From positions 1-13,525 of the forward strand of contig JAFRUW010000025.1 in NCBI GenBank assembly GCA_017438675.1: DNA of 13,525 nt. The letters run 5' to 3'. The notes beneath the pieces were generated by a model. That model ran no database searches. It was given only the letters and a program-made list of their open reading frames with translations, and had not been told where the DNA came from. Source of the DNA: Oscillospiraceae bacterium. Its GTDB lineage: Bacteria > Bacillota > Clostridia > Oscillospirales > Oscillospiraceae. The stretch's first letter is position 1, and every line of letters begins with the position of its first letter. Positions 1-6,724 of this stretch are shown piece by piece. The position numbers and the translations under genes are program-made.

Positions 1-177
1 ATAGAGCTGTAAACCCCGGATTACATTAATACGGAATAATATCCTTCGGCACACAAACGGCCGTTGATTTATGGGAATAAAAGGTTTATATTGCTTGTCT
101 ATCATAATCGGTCGCCTGTCGTGTAACAGACGGCTGATTCTTTGTTTCTGCCTGACACAACGGTACACATTTAACCC

Positions 178-201
178 GGTACCAACGGTATCTGAAACGG
201 T
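178..201 (+). promoter_or_regulatory. 24-bp AACGGT element, copy A (candidate LytTR site)
   Basis: The core AACGGTATCTGAAACGG is at 184-200, preceded by GGTACC at 178-183. CGGT ends at 180, 189, 201 and 210, so there are two interleaved pairs exactly 21 bp apart (180/201 and 189/210). On the minus strand the half-sites read ACCGTT. This fits the published LytTR pattern of 9-bp direct repeats with a spacer of about 12 bp. Copies B and C are at 1609-1632 and 6466-6489; A and C agree at 22 of 24 positions. The element lies about 100 bases before the kinase start. Binding by the neighbouring LytTR regulator is inferred. Confidence 0.6.
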
Positions 202-222
202 ATGAACGGTCAGATCGGATTC

Positions 223-266
223 TTGTCTTTGTCCGCCCGGCGTGATATTATTATATGTGGTATAAT
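223..266 (+). promoter_or_regulatory. Candidate promoter of the sensor kinase gene
   Basis: TTGTCT at 223-228 and TATTAT at 246-251 are 17 bases apart and could be a -35/-10 pair. A second possible -10, TATAAT at 261-266, is preceded by TGG and so forms an extended -10. The two cannot be separated by eye. The candidate -35 lies just downstream of the AACGGT repeats, as expected for an activator-dependent promoter. The string GATCGGAT followed by TTCTTG also occurs before the regulator gene. Confidence 0.4.
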
Positions 267-300
267 TATAGAAAGATAATCCTACAGGGGTGATGGAGAA

Positions 301-1626
301 GTGAGAGCAAACTTAGCTTATTTTTTATATGACCTTGTGACTGTCATAACCGGAATACTGCTTTTAAACGATGTGGAGCTGTCGAAGCGAAACATTATCC
401 GACGGGGATTTGAGATACTTCTCTGGGCTGCGGTGTCCGCCGCGCTGTTTTTCGGATTAATGAAGCTGTTTCACACTTACAACTGGCGCGATCATTTCGT
501 CAGCCGCATCACCGTTGCCGTTTCCCTATCATTTTATGCACTTATTTTCAGCAGATATAATATTGAAACCAAGATCACAGCTATCTGCGTCCTGTACACG
601 GCCACCTTCCATCTGGAATTTATCCGCATTCTCATTATGGGCGGCCCCGTAACCGACAACGTATTAAGGTTTATTCTCGGCTTCCTTGTCTACACAGGCT
701 TTATTGTGGGCACCGCGCTGTTCATCCGTCGGTTCAGCGTAAAAGACAAGAAGTCCACTCCGAGGCTTTTCTGTGTTATCGTCCTGCTCACCACCGCTTT
801 CAGCGAGTTCTGCAGTCTGGGCCTCAGCGTAACCCTGCATTTAGGCAATCTTTCAAAAGCCAACTCCACGATGCTCGGATTTCTTATCCTGGGCGCAACA
901 TTTTATATCTTCAACATGCTCATCTACTACCTGTATTATGTGATGACCACCGACTATTCCCGTCGGGGTGAGATGGCGCTCCTTCGTCAGCGTCAGGCTG
1001 AGAGCGTTGCTGAGCTTGAACGGGCAAACCGACTGTATGACGAGATAAGCGTTATGAGACATGAATACAAAAACCGTATCCTGAGTATGGATATACTGCT
1101 CAAGTCAAAGCAGTACGACAAGCTGGAAAAGAACTTCCGCAAATACATTTCCGCCGACGCGGAGGTCATGAACGTCATAAACTGCGGAAACAGGGTGCTT
1201 AACTGCATCTTTAATGTAAAGCGCAACGACTGTACGGCCAATAACATAACCTTTGATGTACTGGCGGCAGTACCGGCAGAGATGTCCTTTGAGGACGCTG
1301 ATCTGACAAGCCTTCTTGTCAATCTCATCGACAACGCCATGGAGGGAACGGCTGAATCCTCAGAGCCTTCGGTTTCGGTCAAAATGAATGTAGAAAACAA
1401 CTATCTGTTTATAACTGTTATTAACCCCGTGTCCGATGACGTTTTGGGAAAGAATCCCCAGCTGTCCACAACGAAGAAGGATAAGACCGTCCACGGAATA
1501 GGGTTAAGAGTTGTAAAGAACATAGTTGACAAATACAACGGACATTTGAAATTTGAACAGCAGGAAGGCACGTTCATCACGAGCCTCATGCTTGAGATTC
1601 CCGATTCAGGTATAAACGGTATTTGA
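301..1626 (+). CDS. GHKL-type sensor histidine kinase (AgrC-like)
   Basis: Membrane sensor kinase of 441 residues. Residues 1 to about 220 are mostly hydrophobic, with roughly six membrane segments, and no extracytoplasmic domain is evident. A short coiled linker (about 225-250) leads to the dimerisation helix with the phospho-acceptor motif MRHEYKN, His254. The C-terminal ATPase has the N box NLIDNAMEG (N341 to about 349) and a G box HGIGL near 398-402. The layout and the GHKL ATPase match AgrC/HPK10-type kinases, which often sense peptides. The start is GTG, supported by AGGGGTGAT at 286-294, six bases upstream. The LytTR regulator follows after 80 bases and is presumably the partner. No peptide precursor or AgrB-like processing protein is visible, so the signal is unknown. 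Family and pairing are solid; the ligand is not known. Confidence 0.93.
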   Translation: MRANLAYFLYDLVTVITGILLLNDVELSKRNIIRRGFEILLWAAVSAALFFGLMKLFHTYNWRDHFVSRITVAVSLSFYALIFSRYNIETKITAICVLYTATFHLEFIRILIMGGPVTDNVLRFILGFLVYTGFIVGTALFIRRFSVKDKKSTPRLFCVIVLLTTAFSEFCSLGLSVTLHLGNLSKANSTMLGFLILGATFYIFNMLIYYLYYVMTTDYSRRGEMALLRQRQAESVAELERANRLYDEISVMRHEYKNRILSMDILLKSKQYDKLEKNFRKYISADAEVMNVINCGNRVLNCIFNVKRNDCTANNITFDVLAAVPAEMSFEDADLTSLLVNLIDNAMEGTAESSEPSVSVKMNVENNYLFITVINPVSDDVLGKNPQLSTTKKDKTVHGIGLRVVKNIVDKYNGHLKFEQQEGTFITSLMLEIPDSGINGI

Positions 1627-1632
1627 AACGGA
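1609..1632 (+). promoter_or_regulatory. 24-bp AACGGT element, copy B, overlapping kinase stop
   Basis: The core AACGGTATTTGAAACGG is at 1615-1631, preceded by GGTATA. The kinase stop codon TGA (1624-1626) lies inside it, so the end of the coding sequence doubles as part of the element. It differs from copies A and C at only a few positions. AACGGA at 1627-1632 and a degenerate TCAGGT at 1606-1611 are 21 bp apart. It sits 74 bases before the response-regulator start. Confidence 0.55.
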
Positions 1633-1643
1633 TCGGATGATTC

Positions 1644-1677
1644 TTGAGTTTTTTTCTGTGAAGCAGTAAAATATAAT
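1644..1677 (+). promoter_or_regulatory. Candidate promoter of the response regulator
   Basis: TATAAT at 1672-1677 is a consensus -10. The best -35-like string, TTGAGT at 1644-1649, is 22 bases away, longer than the usual 17. AgrA-driven promoters are known for overlong spacers and need the activator, so the layout suits dependence on element B just upstream. The regulator could also be read through from the kinase, as no terminator separates them. Confidence 0.35.
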
Positions 1678-1706
1678 CGATAATAATCATAATAGGGGGT
1701 TACAAC

Positions 1707-2444
1707 ATGAACAGACTCCGCATAGCCGCCTGCGACGATGAGCCTGAGATTCTGGACGGTTTTGCGTATATCATAAGGGAATGCTTCGCCTATCACAATG
1801 TCTCTGTAGAACTGGATAAATACACGGATCCAACGGCATTGGCAAAAGCATTTAAGGTCGGAAGATATGATCTCCTTTTTCTCGATATAGACATGCCGAA
1901 GATCAACGGTATCGCCCTTGCGCGTAAGCTGAGAGAGGCGGGGAGCAAAGTGGATATCATATATGTATCCAGCAAAGAGAATCTTGTATTCAAGGTTTTT
2001 GACGTTCATCCCTTCTCCTTTATCCGAAAGAACAAGTTTTTTGAGGAGATCGGGGGAGTTATACGCCTCTATTTATCAAACAGATCGGATGATAATATAA
2101 ACAAGCTGGTGATAAACAGCAAAAGTGGAATTGTTGCCTTCGATCTGACAAACGCAATTTATATTGAGAGTACCGGAAAGACTCAGACAGTGTATTATTC
2201 CGGCGGTCAGCCGTCTGCGGAGATAAAGGTCACTATGCAGGAGCTGGACGAAAAACTGACTGAAAAGGGGTTTATCCGTGTCCATCGCGGCTTTCTCGTC
2301 AACTATAAATACATAGCTTCTATAAAGGACAATATGATCCTCCTTACCACCGGCGGGGACGTACCAATGAGCCGTCGCTCGGCAGGTGAGGTGAAGGACA
2401 GATACCTTCGCTTTATGAAGTGGGACAACACGACCTTCTGCTGA
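1707..2444 (+). CDS. LytTR-family response regulator (AgrA-like)
   Basis: Cytoplasmic DNA-binding response regulator of 245 residues, a normal family length. The receiver domain (about 4-125) has the acidic pair D10/D11, phospho-acceptor D60 in FLDIDMP, S88 at the conserved Ser/Thr position and K108 in SFIRK. The C-terminal LytTR domain (about 135-240) shows the typical FIRVHRGFLVNYKYI segment and ends with SRR before the last helix. The start is fixed by AGGGGG at 1694-1699, seven bases before ATG. It lies 80 bases after the kinase on the same strand and has its own candidate promoter plus AACGGT element B, which suggests autoregulation. Targets are inferred only: a third element copy lies in the GH3/ADP-ribosylglycohydrolase divergent region. 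Confidence 0.95.
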   Translation: MNRLRIAACDDEPEILDGFAYIIRECFAYHNVSVELDKYTDPTALAKAFKVGRYDLLFLDIDMPKINGIALARKLREAGSKVDIIYVSSKENLVFKVFDVHPFSFIRKNKFFEEIGGVIRLYLSNRSDDNINKLVINSKSGIVAFDLTNAIYIESTGKTQTVYYSGGQPSAEIKVTMQELDEKLTEKGFIRVHRGFLVNYKYIASIKDNMILLTTGGDVPMSRRSAGEVKDRYLRFMKWDNTTFC

Positions 2445-2469
2445 AGGTTTCATAATAGAATAAATTGAT

Positions 2470-2513
2470 AAAACGCAGCGCCCTGGGGAAGAACCCGCAG
2501 GGCGCTGCGTTTT
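2470..2513. terminator. Bidirectional intrinsic terminator
   Basis: A perfect 16-bp stem pairs 2470-2485 with 2498-2513 around a 12-base loop. The arms begin with AAAA and end with TTTT, so it can end transcription in both directions. It sits between the convergent response regulator and GH3 genes and serves both. Confidence 0.92.
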
Positions 2514-2540
2514 ATTTGAATATCTATTGTAACATTCTGT

Positions 2541-5500
2541 TTAGAATGCTTCTACAACAAAGCGGGCCATGAGGATCAGATCCACGTTGTTGATCTCGCC
2601 GTTCCGATTGAAATCGGCAGCCTTCTTCTGAGTGTCGGTAAACTCAACGAGACGGACAAGGTAACGCGCGATCATGATGATGTCGCGGTTGTCAACGGAG
2701 CCGTCACCGTTTATATCGCCGGGGATGATCTTCTGTACAGTGATGCTGCCGTTTACGATGTTTACAGCTACCATTTCGCTGTTCTCGTTAGCTGTGTTCA
2801 CGTCACTGTAAGTTGCTGTAACGGGATATACTCCGTTGGGAGCGTTATCGGCAACCTTAGCTGTCAGTGAGAAGATGATACCCTCGCTTATAACGTTTGC
2901 GTTATTGCTCCAAAGCACCTTATAGCCGCTATCTGTCTCGCGGATCTCGTAATGACCGCCGAATACGGCGCCGCCGTCCTGTACATCAGTGATGGTAACA
3001 TAGTCGGTATCGCATTCGATGTAGAGAAGGTAGCCTGCGATACCCTTGTTGTTCTTGATTTCAACATTTACAGTAACTTCCTCGCCCGGCTCTGCCGCAA
3101 CATTGCCTATAACGATGTCTGCCGCTTCTTCTGATACGGCGGGAGCCACGTCTACTGTCAGCTTTCGAATGAGATCCCTGTCGATGTCGGAGGATGTGGC
3201 AATGAAGAAGCTGCGGTCGCCTTCGATAACAGAGTACTTGTCCTTTGTTCCGTCGGAACGTGTTGTAAGCTCGCCGTCTACATCCCAGTAGGAAAGTGCT
3301 CTCTGGTTAACATGGATCGTAACCGTGTCGCTCTCGCCGGGGTTCAGAACCTTTGTTCTCTCATATCCGACAAGCTGATACTTTGCCTGCTGGATGCCGT
3401 CGATAACAGGGAAGTAATCCGCGTATGTCGGCGCACCGACCACAGAGTTGCCTTCTTCATCAGTCATATCGGCGTACTCGTCGTATGTATATCTCCAGCT
3501 CTCAGCTACATCATAGGGGCTATAGATCGCGCCTTCCAGGTTCTCGGCAGCGCCGATGTATACCTGAGGCGCCTCGGATGCGGGAGCGGAACCGGTGTTT
3601 GTTACCTTTACAGCGATGTCGTAGCCGTAGGTATCAGCGCCTTCCGCAGCGGGAGTGATGCTCTCTACTTCATAATCGAAGCTGGTGTATGTGAGACCGT
3701 AGCCGAAGTCATACAGTACCTTATCCTGGAGGTCTGCTGCGTCATACCACTTGTAACCTACATAGATACCTTCCTTAAGCTCCGTGCTTACGCCGCCGGC
3801 TGTGGGGCCGCCGGATACATAGCCGTAGCCTACGCCTCTGCCCTCCGTGTTGATTTGTCTCTGATCATAATCATCGTTTATCGGCCATGTTACGGACAGC
3901 TTGCCGGTGGGGCTTGACTTGCCTGACAGAAGATTTGCAATTGCCGTACCGCCGCCCTGGCCCGGGAGCCACATTTCGAGGATGGCCTCAACGGTGTCGT
4001 TCAGAGCGTACTTTGTGATGTCTACCGCTACTGCGGAGGAAAGAACGATGATGACCTTATTTCCTGCAGCTTCCGCCTTTGCGATTGCCGCATCCATCAT
4101 TGCAATCTGGTTTGCGGGCAGATCGTTGCCGCCGTCCATCTCGTATGCGAAAAGGATGACTTTGGTGTTCTCGACGCCTGCCGCTTCAATAGCGTCGTTT
4201 GCGTTGGCGGTCTTCTGGGAAGGAGTGATCCATGCAAGGCGGACCTGCATGTCCTTAACGCCTCTCTGATAGCTGTAAGAGTCGGAAATCGCACCGTCCG
4301 CCTTTACAGTGATCCTGTAGACCTTACCTGCTTCCAGATCGAACTGGTTGTATGTGCGAGGGCCGCTGCTGCCGCCGCCGCAGGGATTCTGCTGGGGAGC
4401 TTCATATCTTCCGTTGTATTTACCGCTACTGGGGATGTCCATGCCTGTTTTGGTAGTAACTACGCTGTTATTGCCGTAGAAGCCTACGCCGATATCACCG
4501 CCCTCTGCGCCGATGCCTACATCAGCCATTGTGATGGTCTCATCATCCTGGATCTGCTCCATGTAGATGCTGCCGCTTATGGAGGTAGCAGCAATACCCT
4601 CTACAAGGATGGAGTATGTGCCGGTCTCCGGGGCCTTCAGATATGTTGTCCAGGTATAGTTGTGACCCTGATCGCCATATTCGAAAGCTGTACCGTTTGC
4701 TGCGTTTCTGTAGGTGATGGAATTTGTTGTAAAGTCAATATTTGCGTCAACGGTATTGACCTCTTCGCCGTAGCCGTTTGTACCTGTACGCACAACGCCG
4801 TTTTCGGTTGCTGCCTCATTCCTGTACAGATACTCTGCGGGGATTGCAGTGCCGCCGATATCCTCGTATACGTAGTTGTTGACGGTGGCATGCTGCATCA
4901 CATCTCTGAGGCCGTCCGCGGGGCTGTAGCTTAGACCTACAAGCGCGCCGAAGGAGCATTCGTGCTGATGACCCGCGATGAGGTATTCGGAGCCGAGGCC
5001 GATAAGAGCGATGTTTGTGTCCTCGGTATCCTTGAGGGGAAGGGCGTTGTTTTCGTTCTTGAGAAGAACGGCGCCCTTAGTTGCCATATCGATGGCGATT
5101 TCATTGTCCTCAGCAAGGAGACGCTGACGCGCTTCGCCGCGAACTGTGTCGGGAAGCTCAATGAGCATGGGAGGGTTGCTGTCAACCGCGACGCCCTGTC
5201 TGCCTACATAGACGAGATTCAGATAGCCGCATTCCGCAAGAGCCTGGAGAATGTAAGTGACCTGCTGATCGATATAATCCCAGGTGATGAGGCCGTTATC
5301 AAGAGCCTCCTGAAGGACCTCGGGGGAGTTTCTGCTGGAGTTGGGGGTTTCGATCGTGACGCCGTCGTCTGTGGTGAAATCATAGTTTCCGCCCCAGTCG
5401 GTGATGACAACGCCCATGTAATTCCACATATTGCGGAGCACGTCCTGAAGGAGGTAGCTGTCTTCACAGTCGGGAACACCGTTTACGGTGCCGTAAGCTG

Positions 5501-6284
5501 TCATGACGGACATTGCGCCCGCGCCTTCCTTGATCGCGGTTTCTGTGGAGGACAGGTACATCTCATGGAGTGTCTGCTCGTCGGCATTGCCGATGTTGCC
5601 GTAGTGCTTCAGACAGGTGATAACGTTCTCCTCTTCCATACCCAGTGACATCTGAGCGGTTGTAACGCCGGAGAGGTACCAGTCTTCACCGAACATGTCG
5701 CGCTGACGGGAGGTGGATAGTGTACGGATGATGTCGTTCTGGGAACCGAGCTGCATGTTGCCGGACTGAGCCTTGCCTTCCTTGCCGTAGAGGACGCCGC
5801 TCTGATAAGCAAGGTCCTTGTCGAACGCGGAAGCAACGGAGACCTCGTTAGACGGCCTTGTTGTCTCATATCCGGTGTTTGCGCGGACACCCATGGGGCC
5901 GTCAAACATTCTGATTGCGGGGATGCCTACACGGGCTACGCCGTACCAGATGCCGGTGCCCCATCTGCGCTCTTCCTTCTGGGAAGAGGTGTCGGCGCCC
6001 ATAACGCCGTCGGCAGAGAGCATCTTCAGCTTCTCAGCCTTTGTAAGACCGCCGTTGGTCTCGTCGAGAAGAGCCTTGATCTTGATTTCTGTATTTTTTG
6101 CTGTATCCTGATAGAGAAGGTCTGCGGGATATTCATCCGGGAAATCGGCGTATGCGTAGCCTGCGGAGTCAGCGTAGATATAGTCGCTGATGGCCGCATA
6201 AGCGATCCCGGAGGTTGCCATGACTGCTATCACTGAAACGAGCATCGCCAGTGTAAGCATAAGGCTTATTATTCTTTTTGCCAT
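2541..6284 (-). CDS. Secreted GH3 glycoside hydrolase with PA14-like, cohesin-like and dockerin modules
   Basis: Extracellular glycosidase of 1247 residues. A signal peptide (1-30, ending AYA) leads into a GH3 catalytic domain with FDGPMGVR (D128), the KH pair K226/H227 and nucleophile D296 in VITDWGG. A PA14-like insert (about 515-685) interrupts the GH3 C-terminal domain, which resumes with LPGQGGG near 775 and a fibronectin-III-like domain (about 865-1030). A cohesin-like module (1055-1185) and a type I dockerin with two calcium loops (1190-1201, DINGDG; 1224-1235, DFNRNG) close the protein. GH3 enzymes usually act on beta-linked glucose, xylose or related sugars; the substrate cannot be read here. 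Two usual motifs are changed: GRNFE-type is SRQRD, and the loop bearing the acid/base Glu is short (EMDGGNDLP). The start is set by AGGAGG at 6294-6299; an in-frame extension to 6389 would bury the signal peptide. Confidence 0.93.
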   Translation of the reverse strand: MAKRIISLMLTLAMLVSVIAVMATSGIAYAAISDYIYADSAGYAYADFPDEYPADLLYQDTAKNTEIKIKALLDETNGGLTKAEKLKMLSADGVMGADTSSQKEERRWGTGIWYGVARVGIPAIRMFDGPMGVRANTGYETTRPSNEVSVASAFDKDLAYQSGVLYGKEGKAQSGNMQLGSQNDIIRTLSTSRQRDMFGEDWYLSGVTTAQMSLGMEEENVITCLKHYGNIGNADEQTLHEMYLSSTETAIKEGAGAMSVMTAYGTVNGVPDCEDSYLLQDVLRNMWNYMGVVITDWGGNYDFTTDDGVTIETPNSSRNSPEVLQEALDNGLITWDYIDQQVTYILQALAECGYLNLVYVGRQGVAVDSNPPMLIELPDTVRGEARQRLLAEDNEIAIDMATKGAVLLKNENNALPLKDTEDTNIALIGLGSEYLIAGHQHECSFGALVGLSYSPADGLRDVMQHATVNNYVYEDIGGTAIPAEYLYRNEAATENGVVRTGTNGYGEEVNTVDANIDFTTNSITYRNAANGTAFEYGDQGHNYTWTTYLKAPETGTYSILVEGIAATSISGSIYMEQIQDDETITMADVGIGAEGGDIGVGFYGNNSVVTTKTGMDIPSSGKYNGRYEAPQQNPCGGGSSGPRTYNQFDLEAGKVYRITVKADGAISDSYSYQRGVKDMQVRLAWITPSQKTANANDAIEAAGVENTKVILFAYEMDGGNDLPANQIAMMDAAIAKAEAAGNKVIIVLSSAVAVDITKYALNDTVEAILEMWLPGQGGGTAIANLLSGKSSPTGKLSVTWPINDDYDQRQINTEGRGVGYGYVSGGPTAGGVSTELKEGIYVGYKWYDAADLQDKVLYDFGYGLTYTSFDYEVESITPAAEGADTYGYDIAVKVTNTGSAPASEAPQVYIGAAENLEGAIYSPYDVAESWRYTYDEYADMTDEEGNSVVGAPTYADYFPVIDGIQQAKYQLVGYERTKVLNPGESDTVTIHVNQRALSYWDVDGELTTRSDGTKDKYSVIEGDRSFFIATSSDIDRDLIRKLTVDVAPAVSEEAADIVIGNVAAEPGEEVTVNVEIKNNKGIAGYLLYIECDTDYVTITDVQDGGAVFGGHYEIRETDSGYKVLWSNNANVISEGIIFSLTAKVADNAPNGVYPVTATYSDVNTANENSEMVAVNIVNGSITVQKIIPGDINGDGSVDNRDIIMIARYLVRLVEFTDTQKKAADFNRNGEINNVDLILMARFVVEAF

Positions 6285-6293
6285 TGAATATTT

Positions 6294-6299
6294 CCTCCT
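6294..6299 (-). promoter_or_regulatory. Ribosome binding site deciding the GH3 start
   Basis: Read on the minus strand this is AGGAGG, nine bases before the ATG at 6284-6282. It supports the start MAKR, which begins the signal peptide. A second, stronger match (AAAAGGAGGT at 6359-6350) lies farther upstream in the leader but has no start codon at a useful distance. Confidence 0.85.
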
Positions 6300-6387
6300 G
6301 TAGTAGTTTTTATTCTTTCCTGAATTCGGCAGAGCGTGAGTGATGCCGCACCTCCTTTTCCGCATATTTATGCCATGGTCATTTTCC

Positions 6388-6417
6388 ATTATAATAATAA
6401 TAAAAGTACCGATTCAA
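6388..6417 (-). promoter_or_regulatory. Promoter of the GH3 gene
   Basis: On the minus strand, TTGAAT (6417-6412) and TATAAT (6393-6388) are 18 bases apart. Transcription would start near 6381 and give a leader of about 97 bases. The -35 lies within the palindrome at 6406-6428, and copy C of the AACGGT element is about 50 bases farther upstream. Confidence 0.6.
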
Positions 6418-6428
6418 CGAATCGGCAC
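6406..6428 (-). promoter_or_regulatory. Palindrome over the GH3 -35: operator or terminator hairpin
   Basis: The arms GTACCGATTC (6406-6415) and GAATCGGCAC (6419-6428) pair around AAC with one mismatch. It overlaps the -35 of the GH3 promoter, as an operator would. Read on the minus strand the same hairpin is followed at once by TTTTATTATTATTAT (6405-6391), the form of an intrinsic terminator. It could therefore instead stop or attenuate a transcript arriving from upstream on that strand. The sequence alone does not decide. Confidence 0.5.
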
Positions 6429-6465
6429 GAACTGCCTGTGTATGGGTACAGATGATACATATAAT

Positions 6466-6489
6466 GGTACGAACGGTATCTGAAACGGA
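6466..6489 (+). promoter_or_regulatory. 24-bp AACGGT element, copy C, in divergent region
   Basis: The core AACGGTATCTGAAACGG (6472-6488) is identical to copy A's and is preceded by GGTACG. AATGGT (6463-6468), AACGGT (6472-6477) and AACGGA (6484-6489) give spacings of 9, 12 and 21 bp. It lies between the GH3 promoter (minus) and the ADP-ribosylglycohydrolase leader (plus). Its orientation relative to the plus-strand gene matches copies A and B, but either flanking gene could be the target. Confidence 0.55.
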
Positions 6490-6552
6490 ATAAATAACAA
6501 GAAACAAAACGAATGTCGCCTGGCAGACGACCGCTCCTGTCCGGTTTTGCGC

Positions 6553-6710
6553 TATACTGGAACCATCAGTAGTTCTTAGGGTGAAAATACAAACTAAGAA
6601 CATTAACAGAGGCCTGTCGCTCTCCGCGCTGCGGAGACCGCGACACATGCAATAATCTCCATTCAGCCGTTTGCAGGAGCTTTTGCATGGATTTTTGCGG
6701 GGCAAACGGC
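6553..6710 (+). promoter_or_regulatory. Structured leader of the ADP-ribosylglycohydrolase gene
   Basis: A possible -10, TATACT, is at 6553-6558, with no good -35. Downstream are three hairpins. The first pairs GTTCTTAG (6572-6579) with CTAAGAAC (6594-6601). The second is strong: TGTCGCTCTCCGC (6615-6627) pairs with 6631-6645 around GCT, with a two-base CC bulge. The third pairs GCCGTTTGC (6666-6674) with GCAAACGGC (6702-6710) and ends five bases before AGGAG (6715-6719). None has a T-run, so they are not terminators. Control of translation is possible, but I recognise no known riboswitch. Confidence 0.35.
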
Positions 6711-6724
6711 AGAAAGGAGATATT

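Larger units (their letters stand above)
1..300. other. Intergenic region upstream of the sensor kinase
   Basis: I see no convincing gene in these 300 bases. A 44-codon frame at 71-205 (+) lacks a ribosome binding site and I do not accept it. The stretch is rich in AACGG half-sites. AACGGCCGTT at 56-65 is a perfect palindrome. AACGGT occurs at 159-164, 184-189, 196-201 and 205-210, and CCCGGT at 175-180. The right part holds the regulatory element and promoter listed separately. Any gene to the left lies outside the window. Confidence 0.6.

Noticed and set aside
71..205. A 44-codon frame (+) upstream of the kinase, cysteine-rich near its middle, as a possible signal peptide gene
   Set aside because: It has no ribosome binding site, no leader or core resembling AgrD, and its 3' part runs through the AACGGT element array, which explains the sequence better.
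2470..2513. The long perfect hairpin as a mobile-element or repeat-family remnant
   Set aside because: It has A-run/T-run ends and lies between convergent genes, so a bidirectional terminator explains it fully.
4962..5648. A 228-codon open frame opposite the GH3 gene
   Set aside because: It lies wholly within the GH3 catalytic region, has no family motifs and no ribosome binding site context.
6285..6389. N-terminal extension of the GH3 protein by 35 residues
   Set aside because: It would put a basic, non-hydrophobic stretch before the signal peptide, and a canonical AGGAGG sits right before the later ATG. The extension also starts at the -10 box.
6512..6571. A 19-codon frame (+) in the divergent region as a peptide gene
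   Set aside because: It has no ribosome binding site and no secretion features, and it overlaps the likely promoter of the downstream gene.
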